NCBI GenBank assembly: GCA_017965125.1
Contig: JAGCQO010000285.1
Location: 1 to 5,165 of the forward strand
Length of the DNA: 5,165 nt
Source of the DNA: Paludibacteraceae bacterium
GTDB taxonomy: Bacteria; Bacteroidota; Bacteroidia; Bacteroidales; Paludibacteraceae
Direction of reading: 5' to 3'
The notes beneath the pieces were generated by a model. It saw only the letters and a list, made by a program, of their open reading frames with translations, was not told where the DNA came from and ran no database searches. The number at the start of each line of letters is the position of its first letter. Position 1 is the stretch's first letter. This document shows, piece by piece, positions 1-5,165 of the stretch. The translations under genes were made by a program, and so were the position numbers.

Positions 1-141
1 GTCGAATTTGATGAAGTCAATCTCTGCACATGGCGGAAGAAGCGGAATTCCACACACAAGACGAATGGAAACAGTGCTGTCCTGCGCTGCACAGCAAAGC
101 GACATAAATAATATCAGAAGTGTATATGCGAGTTTTCTCAT
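1..141 (-). CDS. Exported protein, N-terminal 47 residues (3' end outside window)
   Basis: The frame is open from the ATG at 139-141 to the window edge, giving 47 residues. Residues 1-19 form a signal peptide (MRKLAYTLLILFMSLCCAA) with probable cleavage before QDSTVS. The two cysteines at 16-17 lie within the hydrophobic end and do not fit a lipobox well (FMSLC, MSLCC). The visible mature part, RLVCGIPLLPPCAEIDFIKF, has two further cysteines and no motif I recognise. The ATG is 6 nt after the TAG of the preceding exported protein, and AGGA overlaps that stop (146-149), 4 nt from the ATG. The tight spacing, same strand and shared signal peptide/cysteine character suggest that the two were kept as a pair. 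Too little is visible to name a family. Confidence 0.75.
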   Translation of the reverse strand, partial: MRKLAYTLLILFMSLCCAAQDSTVSIRLVCGIPLLPPCAEIDFIKFD

Positions 142-147
142 GCGTTC

Positions 148-588
148 CTATTTTTCACAAGAAAGGTCTACATAAACGCCCTTTTTAGTTTTGACAAACA
201 CCACTCCGTCCTTTGGAACGTCTGGAATTCCCAGCTTCTCGGCTTTCTCTTTTGTGATTGTTTTTATACGTACTATTGGAATAAGCCCAAGCTTGCTCCT
301 GAAACACTCCACTTCCTCTTGGTCTCTGATTATCACATTGTTCAATATCAGTAGAGGGTAAACGTAATGCCTGTCGCGTCTTTTCAGTTGCCCATTGGTG
401 TGTCCGCACAACGGATAAACAAGACTGCCAGCAGTAAAAACAACACGATTACTTTGAGACGACGGATTATTATCGACCTCTCCATTGTTAGCAGTTGCAA
501 CAATACTGTCACTGTTTTGGCAATTGGCATTTGCTATGCCTAACATTAAGAATACGAAAATGATTGTTTTTTTCACAATTACAGCCAT
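148..588 (-). CDS. Exported protein with a TonB-receptor plug-like C-terminal segment
   Basis: Uncharacterised 146-aa protein. Residues 1-21 are a signal peptide: KK at 6-7, hydrophobic TIIFVFLMLGIA, then ANA at 19-21 as a signal peptidase I site. Cys23 is not preceded by a lipobox (ANANC), so it is likely soluble and periplasmic or secreted. A polar Asn/Ser-rich linker spans about 22-48. The rest, YPLLILNNVIIRD at 77-89, then VRIKTITKEKAEKLGIPDVP (106-125) and DGVVFVKTKKG (127-137), follows the pattern seen in plug domains of SusC-type TonB receptors (PLYVVDG..., IESIxVLKDxxAxxxYG, GVIxITTKKG), but no barrel follows. Cysteines 23, 61, 95 and 144 could form two disulfides. The ATG at 588 is one base from the mscS stop; a GTG at 576 (giving a start at KKTIIF) is an alternative. 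Hand-counted G+C is about 43% over 181-540, clearly below mscS. The plug resemblance is my pattern reading, not a search result; function unknown. Confidence 0.8.
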   Translation of the reverse strand: MAVIVKKTIIFVFLMLGIANANCQNSDSIVATANNGEVDNNPSSQSNRVVFTAGSLVYPLCGHTNGQLKRRDRHYVYPLLILNNVIIRDQEEVECFRSKLGLIPIVRIKTITKEKAEKLGIPDVPKDGVVFVKTKKGVYVDLSCEK

Positions 589-589
589 T

Positions 590-1642
590 TTACTTGCTCA
601 CATGCAACGTCTGTGTAGGGAAGGCGAAGTCAAGTCCGTTGGCGTTGAACTCTTCAAGCACTTTGAGATTGACGGCCGATTGCGTCTCAAACAAGTCGCT
701 GTTCTTCTTTATGTAATACCAGCATGTGATGTTCAGCGAGAAGTCGCCGAACGATGTGAAATAAACCTTCACTCTCTTCTCCAGTCCGTCAACCGACTTC
801 GGCAGGGCGTTCAGCAAGTCTATCGCCTTCTTCATCTGCTCGGGCGTTGTGCTGTACGTCAGTCCGAGGTTGAGTTCTATGCGTCGTGCAGGCTCTCTCG
901 TGATGTTCGTCAGGTTGCTGTCGGCGGTCTTGTAGTTCGGTATCACGACAAGCTGTCCGGAGTAGGTTCTGAGCTTGGTGCTTCTGATTCCCATGTCCTC
1001 GACATATCCTGTCGTGCCGTCGATTGTTATCAGCTCGCCGATTTTAAACGGACGGTCGAAAAGAATCATAATGCCAGCGAAAATATTCTTGGCCGTGTCT
1101 TGTGCGGCGAGCGCTATGGCCACACCACCGATTCCCAGACCGGCTATCAGCGCGCCGACATCTACTCCGGCATTGTTCAGGGCTGTGATTATACCGATGC
1201 TCCATATCACAAAAGAGGAAACCTTCTTGATAAGGCTCAGAGCGTGCTCGTCCATCTTTGAGCTTTCGTCGTTCACCTTCTCTTTGAGGATAACATTTAT
1301 GAACGTGGAAACGGCGCGAGACACAAACCACGTTGCGCTTATCACCATCAGGAACCTGTAGGCATCACCTATAAGCGTCATGACATTGGCCGACAAGGTC
1401 AGTCGCTTGATTCCAATCCAGAATCCGACCAACGTCAAGGCGAAAAGCATCGGAGCCTTCAGCACCTCGACAAGGACGTCGTCCAGCTGCGTTTGGGTCT
1501 TGGCCGTCAGTTTAGGCAGCACCTTCTCGGCAAACCATCTTACGAGTCGGCCTAAAACTATCGCGCCGACAATGAATGCCAACGAGATAAGAATGTCTTG
1601 AACCTCGTTGTTGTAAATCTTATAAGTCAGGAACTCGTTCAT
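590..1642 (-). CDS. MscS-family mechanosensitive ion channel
   Basis: Inner-membrane channel that opens with membrane tension to release solutes on hypo-osmotic shock (family knowledge). The 350 aa show five hydrophobic helices, roughly at 16-36, 63-80, 95-118, 138-157 and the pore-lining helix 161-193, against three in E. coli MscS (286 aa). The pore helix has the Gly/Ala packing pattern (ALIAGLGIGGVAIALAAQDT) and continues into NIFAGIMILFDRPFKIGE. The beta domain follows (about 197-240: GELITIDGTTGYVEDMGIRS, TKLRT, LVVIPN), then the C-terminal alpha/beta domain (about 253-345) with a short tail. The N-terminus is cytoplasmic or periplasmic depending on topology and has no cleavable signal. 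The leader (1643-1663) is A-rich without Shine-Dalgarno. The TAA is one base before the ATG of the next gene. It is an MscS-like protein of the medium-size class; which paralogue group is unknown, so I give no gene symbol. Confidence 0.95.
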   Translation of the reverse strand: MNEFLTYKIYNNEVQDILISLAFIVGAIVLGRLVRWFAEKVLPKLTAKTQTQLDDVLVEVLKAPMLFALTLVGFWIGIKRLTLSANVMTLIGDAYRFLMVISATWFVSRAVSTFINVILKEKVNDESSKMDEHALSLIKKVSSFVIWSIGIITALNNAGVDVGALIAGLGIGGVAIALAAQDTAKNIFAGIMILFDRPFKIGELITIDGTTGYVEDMGIRSTKLRTYSGQLVVIPNYKTADSNLTNITREPARRIELNLGLTYSTTPEQMKKAIDLLNALPKSVDGLEKRVKVYFTSFGDFSLNITCWYYIKKNSDLFETQSAVNLKVLEEFNANGLDFAFPTQTLHVSK

Positions 1643-1663
1643 TTTGTTTTGTATATGTTTTGG

Positions 1664-2086
1664 TTACTTTATTTCAATCGTCCTGTTGCCGTCCTCGTCA
1701 ACCGACAGGAACACATCCACGGCATCGTCTGGCAAAAGCGGCTCAACCAGTTCCGGCCACTCGATGAAGCAATAACAGCCGCTGTAGAAATAATCCTCGC
1801 AGCCGAAGTCGCAAGCCTCGTCCACAGTCTTAACTCTGTATAGGTCGAAGTGATAGACCGGACTGCCGTTCTGCGCCATGTATTCATTGACGATGGCAAA
1901 CGTCGGACTCGCCACGACCTCCGTCACTCCAAGCTCCGAGCACAGCGCCTTGATGAACGTCGTTTTGCCAGCGCCCATTTCGCCGTGGAACGCAAAGACA
2001 CGTTTCTCGCCCACCTCGTCAAGGAACTTCCTCGCCGCGGCGGCTATATTCTCCAAACTCTCTATTGCAATTTTCATAAGCGTCAT
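1664..2086 (-). CDS. tsaE: tRNA threonylcarbamoyladenosine biosynthesis ATPase TsaE
   Basis: Cytoplasmic P-loop ATPase that works with TsaB and TsaD (TsaC supplies the threonylcarbamoyl-AMP) to install t6A at position 37 of ANN-decoding tRNAs. Length (140 aa) is usual for the family. Visible motifs: Walker A GEMGAGKT at 35-42, the SPTFAIVNEY switch-like segment at 60-69, YHFDLYR (78-84) with Asp81, and FIEWPE (107-112) with Glu109, the acidic residues near Mg-ATP in this family. Five of its residues between 92 and 106 are Cys or Tyr (CEDYFYSGCYC), unusual but in a surface loop. The longest ATG is at 2086; Met4 (ATG at 2075-2077, MKIAIESL) resembles starts of related proteins better and may be the real start. 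Neither has a Shine-Dalgarno. It sits between the 92-aa gene (25 nt) and mscS (21 nt). The functional call is firm; the start is uncertain by three codons. Confidence 0.96.
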   Translation of the reverse strand: MTLMKIAIESLENIAAAARKFLDEVGEKRVFAFHGEMGAGKTTFIKALCSELGVTEVVASPTFAIVNEYMAQNGSPVYHFDLYRVKTVDEACDFGCEDYFYSGCYCFIEWPELVEPLLPDDAVDVFLSVDEDGNRTIEIK

Positions 2087-2111
2087 ATATTGAAAATGCC
2101 GTGACTATGAA

Positions 2112-2390
2112 TCACAGCATTCTTAAAGTTGTTTCTTCCGTAAGTCTGTAATAGCGTCCCACCCACTTGACATTCTCTATCGCCACAACCGGCATCGCCA
2201 TGCCCACGACAAGAACACTGCCAGCCGTCGATGTCACAACACCATCCAGCAACTTAGTGTTCGACGGCTCTTCGCCCTGCTCCAGTGGTCGGATTGAGGT
2301 TATCTTGCCCGAATCGTCTATTTCTATGAATCCGTTATGCAGGACGTTCTGAGGGGAAATCTCGATAATATGAGCAACAAAGCGTTTCAC
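2112..2390 (-). CDS. Small protein resembling an amidohydrolase N-terminal beta-sandwich
   Basis: Uncharacterised 92-aa protein with a GTG start four bases after the lipoprotein stop; no in-frame ATG occurs before about residue 64, so GTG is the only sensible start for the conserved-looking part. Residues 16-51 (VLHNGFIEIDDSGKITSIRP, then LLDGVV) follow the pattern of the composite beta-sandwich at the N-terminus of amidohydrolases (xxNGxIxIDDxGxIxxI...xxDGxV), which normally leads into PGFVNxHxH and a metal-binding TIM barrel. Here the chain reads TSTAGSVLVVGMAMPVV and stops after about 40 more residues, with no HxH and no metal ligands, so it cannot be a working amidohydrolase by itself. 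No signal peptide is visible and it is probably cytoplasmic. GGAAG-like sequence upstream of the GTG (GGAAG, 8 nt away) may help initiation. tsaE follows after 25 nt. It may be a remnant, a stand-alone domain or an unrelated beta-rich family. Confidence 0.7.
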   Translation of the reverse strand: MKRFVAHIIEISPQNVLHNGFIEIDDSGKITSIRPLEQGEEPSNTKLLDGVVTSTAGSVLVVGMAMPVVAIENVKWVGRYYRLTEETTLRML

Positions 2391-2394
2391 AGAA

Positions 2395-2715
2395 CTATCT
2401 TCCGTTTGCCTTCTCCAATTCTATGGCGACGTTCTCGGTGACCTTCTCCCACGCCTCCAAATGAGACGAATACCATGTCACCGACTGCTCGAACTGCTCT
2501 CTTGTCGTGCCGTGAGCCTTGAACACAGAATTGTAATACTCCGTCACCACAGAGTCGTTCAGTTCCTCGCCCTTGGCATTGAGTGCGCCGTCGGTCATGT
2601 AGATGTCAAAAAGCAGAGACTCCATAGCCTCGTCGCTCAACACATAGTCCGGACGGTTGTCGCCACAAGACGAAAGCGCCATTAAAATCATCAATATGCC
2701 AAGAATACGCTTCAT
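2395..2715 (-). CDS. DUF4296-type lipoprotein
   Basis: Predicted lipoprotein of 106 aa. Residues 1-16 form a short signal peptide (MKRILGILMILMALSS) ending in the lipobox LSSC with Cys17 as the lipidation site. The mature part resembles the Bacteroidota DUF4296 family: an LLFDIYMTDGA segment near residues 34-44, then YYNSVFKAHGTTREQFEQSV (60-79) and WYSSHLEAWEKV (81-92), all probably helical. No enzymatic motif is visible and the function is unknown. Its ATG is 2 nt after the lspA stop, so translation is probably coupled. An AGGA stands 6 nt before the ATG (2722-2725), inside the end of lspA; this may be chance, since Bacteroidota rarely rely on Shine-Dalgarno pairing. Residues after Cys17 (GDNRPD) do not clearly match a surface-export signal, so the leaflet and side of the outer membrane cannot be read. 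The family assignment is from memory of the conserved pattern. Confidence 0.85.
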   Translation of the reverse strand: MKRILGILMILMALSSCGDNRPDYVLSDEAMESLLFDIYMTDGALNAKGEELNDSVVTEYYNSVFKAHGTTREQFEQSVTWYSSHLEAWEKVTENVAIELEKANGR

Positions 2716-2717
2716 GA

Positions 2718-3380
2718 TTAATCCTGTTTTGATTCCTGCATCAGGCGTTCCTTCTCTTCTCTTTTCTTGCGTTCCTTCTCCGTCTCAAGGCTTCTGCCGA
2801 GGTCTTTGCCAAAGAATATTATCACGAGGAAAACACCGACAGTCACCGCCGTGTCTGCGAAGTTGAACACCGGTTGGAAGAAAAGCACACCGCCGTCAGC
2901 CGAATGAATCAACGGAAAGTAGAGCATATCCACGACTCTGCCTTCGAACCATGCGCCATAACTGTCAACTGGGAAGAGAGTCGCCTTCTGGCCTATGCTG
3001 TGCGAGAATATCTTTCCGTAGAAAATGCAGTCCAAAAGGTTGCCAAACGCGCCGGCGAAGATTGCGCCCACAGTGAACACAAACGACCTGCGGAAGCTTT
3101 TTTTAATGAGCAAGTAGAGATAATAGACCATGGCAACGCAAGCCAAGATGCGAAACGAGGTGAGGAAAATCTTGCTGCCGAGCTCCAGACCAAACGCCAT
3201 ACCCTTGTTTTCCACAAAATAAATCTGGAACCAGCCGCACACATCCACACCCGAGCCAAGCGGAAAAGACAGCTTGACCCAGAACTTCAGCACCTGGTCT
3301 ATAAGCACAACGGCAACGATCATAGCCGTAAGCCAGATCGCCGCCTTCTTTTTGTCGTATGTTTCCTGAATCTGAGACAT
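2718..3380 (-). CDS. lspA: Lipoprotein signal peptidase (signal peptidase II)
   Basis: Inner-membrane aspartic protease that removes the signal peptide of diacylglyceryl-prolipoproteins just before the lipidated cysteine. Counting from the ATG at 3380 (220 aa), the conserved points are DQVLK (Asp28, Lys32), ENKGMAF (Asn58), GAFGNLLD (Asn114) and the catalytic pair Asp151 in GRVVDM and Asp176 in FNFADTAV. Four membrane helices are evident at about 13-31, 70-92, 100-120 and 172-190. It is longer than E. coli LspA (164 aa) because of a roughly 30-residue stretch between GNLLD and GRVVD and a charged Lys/Glu/Arg-rich cytoplasmic tail at 191-220. A TTG one codon upstream (3383) is in frame, but the ATG is preferred. 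The gap to the preceding DksA-like gene is 9 nt, and to the following lipoprotein gene only 2 nt. That neighbour carries a lipobox and is a plausible LspA substrate. Confidence 0.97.
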   Translation of the reverse strand: MSQIQETYDKKKAAIWLTAMIVAVVLIDQVLKFWVKLSFPLGSGVDVCGWFQIYFVENKGMAFGLELGSKIFLTSFRILACVAMVYYLYLLIKKSFRRSFVFTVGAIFAGAFGNLLDCIFYGKIFSHSIGQKATLFPVDSYGAWFEGRVVDMLYFPLIHSADGGVLFFQPVFNFADTAVTVGVFLVIIFFGKDLGRSLETEKERKKREEKERLMQESKQD

Positions 3381-3389
3381 CAACGCAGA

Positions 3390-3773
3390 TTACTTGCCTT
3401 GCTGTTTGTCCTCAACACTCAAAGTGGCGTGAGGCACCGCACGCAAACGCTCTGCAGGAATAAGCTTTCCTGTAGCACGGCTAATGCCGTATGTCTTGTT
3501 GTCGATTCTAATCAAAGCCTCTTTCAACTTCTTGATGAAATCACGAAGACGCTGCACAGAACGAGAAGTCTCCTCCTGGTTCAATGTCGCTGCGCCCTCC
3601 TCCAAAACCTTGAATGTAGGGGCAGTGTCGCTGTCGCCGTTTCCAGTAGAGTTGTTCAGAGATGAAACCAGCTGGTCAAGATCGGCCTGAGCCTTTGCCA
3701 ACTTGCTGTTGATTATCTGACGGAACTCCTCGAGCTCCTCGTCAGTGTATCTTGTATTGTCTTTGTTTGGCAT
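3390..3773 (-). CDS. DksA/TraR-family protein without zinc-finger cysteines
   Basis: Small (127 aa) cytoplasmic relative of DksA, the factor that enters the RNA polymerase secondary channel and works with ppGpp; that role is inferred from the family. The N-terminal half is acidic and helical. A helix around residues 74-92 (LRDFIKKLKEALIRIDNK) aligns with the second coiled-coil arm of E. coli DksA and leads into the former zinc-finger region (TYGISRATGKLIPAERLRAVPHATLSVED, residues 94-122). There the four zinc-ligand cysteines of E. coli DksA correspond to Ser98, Thr101, Ser119 and Asp122, and the protein has no cysteine at all. The acidic DxxDxA tip of DksA is not present either; the equivalent segment reads KVLEEGAATLNQ. 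The fold can still be recognised from spacing and the YGI..TG..I...RL...P.A.L pattern. The ATG at 3773 is preceded by an A/T-rich leader with no Shine-Dalgarno. The stop lies 9 nt before the lspA ATG, implying co-transcription. Family call is confident; activity on RNA polymerase is not established by the sequence. Confidence 0.88.
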   Translation of the reverse strand: MPNKDNTRYTDEELEEFRQIINSKLAKAQADLDQLVSSLNNSTGNGDSDTAPTFKVLEEGAATLNQEETSRSVQRLRDFIKKLKEALIRIDNKTYGISRATGKLIPAERLRAVPHATLSVEDKQQGK

Positions 3774-3803
3774 AGTTAATAAGTTTTAAGGGTTAATGAT
3801 TTA

Positions 3804-3811
3804 CGAATATA
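3804..3811 (-). promoter_or_regulatory. Weak candidate -7 element of a Bacteroidota promoter
   Basis: Read on the minus strand this is TATATTCG, one mismatch from the Bacteroidota primary-sigma -7 consensus TAnnTTTG. It lies in the 68-nt A/T-rich gap between ileS and the DksA-like gene and would give a leader of roughly 20-25 nt. I see no good TTTG-type -33 element at the expected distance. The position is the only intergenic space in the window large enough for a promoter. Read-through from ileS is equally possible. Confidence 0.25.
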
Positions 3812-3841
3812 AAAAATTTACTTTAAAATTCCTATACCGCA

Positions 3842-5165
3842 TCATTTTTTTGCAATTTTCACCTTCACTATGAACTCTTCGAAATCAAAGTCAACAGCAT
3901 CCTCAAGCTTGTCCTCTACCGAGATTGACGACGCAAGAACCTGTGTAGATATGTAATCGCTGAAGTTCTTCACTGCCTCGTCTGTCTCTGCGTTTTTCTC
4001 TATCTGGACTGTGATTTTGTCTGTTATCTCGAATCCGCTCGACTTACGCAAGTTCTGTATTCTGTTCACCAGCTCACGGGCGATACCTTCCTGCTTCAGT
4101 TCCTCGGAAATCTCGATGTCAAGAGCGATTGTCAAGTTGCCTTCGTTAGCCACGAGCCATCCTGGCATATCCTCAGTGGCGATTTCCACGTCAGCAAGCT
4201 CAATGACAGCGTCGCCGTCTGGCAAATTGAGTGTTATCTGTCCGTTTCTCTCTATCGACGAAATCTCGTCCTGGCTGAATCCGTTCACAGCAGCCGCGAT
4301 TGCCTTCATCTGCTTGCCGTACTTCTTGCCCAATGTCTTGAAGTTAGGCTTAATGCGCTTAACGAGCTTGACGGCTGAGCTGTCGGCCGACACAATCTCG
4401 AGCTCCTTCACGTTCACCTCAGTCTTTATCAGGTCTGAGATGTAAGAAAGCTGCTCAAGCGTCTTCTGGTCCGCAGCTGGGATAACCGCCTTGGCAAGAG
4501 GCTGACGAACCTTCTTGTTGGCCTTTCTACGGAGAGCGAGTATCATAGACGAGCTCTGCTGAGCAAGTCGCATGCACTCCTCAAGGTTCTTGTCGATAAG
4601 GCTGTCGTCGGCCACAGGGAACTCAGCCAAGTGAACCGAGTCGAACTTCTCGCCGGCAACGACCTTCGTGAGGTCGATGTACAAACGGTCGGCGTAGAAC
4701 GGAGCGATCGACGCCATCAGCTTGCTGACTGTGAGCAAGCATGTGTATAACGTCTGATAAGCCGCGAGCTTGTCTGTATCCATGGTTCCGCCCCAGAAAC
4801 GCTTACGGTTCAGACGGACGTACCAGTTGGAAAGGTTGTCGGAAACGAAGTCCGAAACGAGTCGTCCTGCCTTGGTTGGCTCATAATCGCTGAGAGCCTC
4901 ATCGACATCCTTAATCAATGTGTTAAGGAGCGAGATTATCCAGCGGTCGATTTCCGGACGGTCCTTCACCGCCACCTGAGGCTGACTGCCGTCGAAGCCG
5001 TCAACATTGGCATAAAGGGCGAAGAACGAATATGTGTTATAAAGAGTGCCGAAGAACTTGCGCTGAACTTCTGCCACGCCCTCGACGTCGAACTTGAGGT
5101 TATCCCAAGGCGCCGCGTTTGTTATCATGTACCAGCGGACTGCGTCAGAGCCGTACTTCTCGATA
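3842..5165 (-). CDS. ileS: Isoleucyl-tRNA synthetase, C-terminal part (5' end outside window)
   Basis: Cytoplasmic class I synthetase that charges tRNA-Ile with isoleucine. The reading frame is open to the window edge: 12 codons (IEKYGSDAVRWY) precede the first in-window Met at 5128, so that ATG is internal and about 440 residues are visible. IEKYGSDAVRWYMITNAAPW is the conserved stretch that follows the KMSKS loop; the KMSKS and HIGH motifs themselves must lie upstream, outside the window. Next come the helical anticodon-binding domain (DRWIISLLNTL through SNWYVRLNRKRFWGG) and a C-terminal region with KVRQPLAKAVIP, as in the eukaryote-like (type 2, DUF5915-bearing) IleRS. The fragment has only two cysteines and no CxxC pairs, so the C-terminal zinc site of type 1 bacterial IleRS is absent, which fits the type 2 assignment. 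It ends in TGA, 68 nt before the DksA-like gene on the same strand. The family call is firm; the subtype is inferred from the C-terminal part only. Confidence 0.97.
   Translation of the reverse strand, partial: IEKYGSDAVRWYMITNAAPWDNLKFDVEGVAEVQRKFFGTLYNTYSFFALYANVDGFDGSQPQVAVKDRPEIDRWIISLLNTLIKDVDEALSDYEPTKAGRLVSDFVSDNLSNWYVRLNRKRFWGGTMDTDKLAAYQTLYTCLLTVSKLMASIAPFYADRLYIDLTKVVAGEKFDSVHLAEFPVADDSLIDKNLEECMRLAQQSSSMILALRRKANKKVRQPLAKAVIPAADQKTLEQLSYISDLIKTEVNVKELEIVSADSSAVKLVKRIKPNFKTLGKKYGKQMKAIAAAVNGFSQDEISSIERNGQITLNLPDGDAVIELADVEIATEDMPGWLVANEGNLTIALDIEISEELKQEGIARELVNRIQNLRKSSGFEITDKITVQIEKNAETDEAVKNFSDYISTQVLASSISVEDKLEDAVDFDFEEFIVKVKIAKK

Noticed and set aside
517..540. Lipobox around Cys23 of the 146-aa exported protein
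   Set aside because: The residues before the cysteine are ANAN, with Asn at -1; lipoboxes need a small residue such as Gly, Ala or Ser there, so a signal peptidase I site at ANA is more likely.
485..1261. A 258-codon open frame on the plus strand
   Set aside because: It lies opposite mscS and the exported-protein gene, both of which have convincing protein features on the minus strand. Its product is a basic Arg/Val/Leu-rich mix with no recognisable domain, as expected of an antisense shadow.
3381..3383. TTG as the lspA start
   Set aside because: The ATG directly after it is the far better start; using TTG adds only one residue.
2874..3665. A 263-codon open frame on the plus strand
   Set aside because: It is antisense to lspA and the DksA-like gene, has no domain pattern and runs across the gap between two good genes, so it is a shadow of their codon use.
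3812..3835. Possible intrinsic terminator after ileS
   Set aside because: On the minus strand AATTT and AAATT could pair around a 6-nt loop before a T run, but the stem is five A/T pairs with no G/C, too weak to call.
3774..3841. Small RNA or riboswitch in the largest intergenic gap
   Set aside because: Only 68 nt, very A/T-rich and with no stable structure or recognisable motif.
4011..4445. A 144-codon plus-strand frame rich in Ser and Ile
   Set aside because: It is wholly opposite the ileS C-terminal domain; the Ser-rich composition reflects complementary codons, not a real protein.

Overview
The window reads as a compact run of chromosomal genes from a member of the Bacteroidales (Bacteroidota; Prevotella/Bacteroides-like). 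Supporting signs are an IleRS of the type lacking a C-terminal zinc site, a Bacteroidota-type short DksA/TraR relative, a long LspA followed by a DUF4296-type lipoprotein, mostly A/T-rich leaders without Shine-Dalgarno sites, and small exported proteins. The genus cannot be fixed from this sequence alone. All nine genes lie on the minus strand, so transcription runs from high to low coordinates.

Layout in transcription order: the 3' part of ileS (5165 to 3842, start outside the window); a 68-nt A/T-rich gap, the longest non-coding stretch; a cysteine-free DksA/TraR-family protein (3773-3390); lspA, signal peptidase II (3380-2718); a DUF4296-type lipoprotein (2715-2395); a 92-residue protein resembling only the N-terminal beta-sandwich of amidohydrolases (2390-2112, GTG start); tsaE (2086-1664); a five-helix MscS-type mechanosensitive channel (1642-590); a 146-residue exported protein whose second half looks like part of a TonB-receptor plug domain (588-148); and the first 47 codons of another exported protein (141 to 1, running off the window). 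From dksA onward the gaps are 9, 2, 4, 25, 21, 1 and 6 nt, so these eight genes are probably one transcription unit. The 68-nt gap holds the only weak promoter candidate.

Functionally the cluster joins translation (IleRS charging; TsaE for t6A37 of ANN-decoding tRNAs, which include isoleucine tRNAs), a transcription/stress regulator relative, lipoprotein maturation (LspA beside a likely substrate) and envelope physiology (MscS plus two exported proteins). The part down to mscS looks like conserved housekeeping sequence. The last two genes are lower in G+C and less recognisable, and look accessory or fast-evolving. I see no RNA genes, mobile elements, CRISPR arrays or notable repeats, and nothing that amounts to a clear new multi-gene system. 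The points most worth a second look are the mini plug-like exported protein, the orphan amidohydrolase-like domain and the complete loss of zinc-finger cysteines in the DksA relative.
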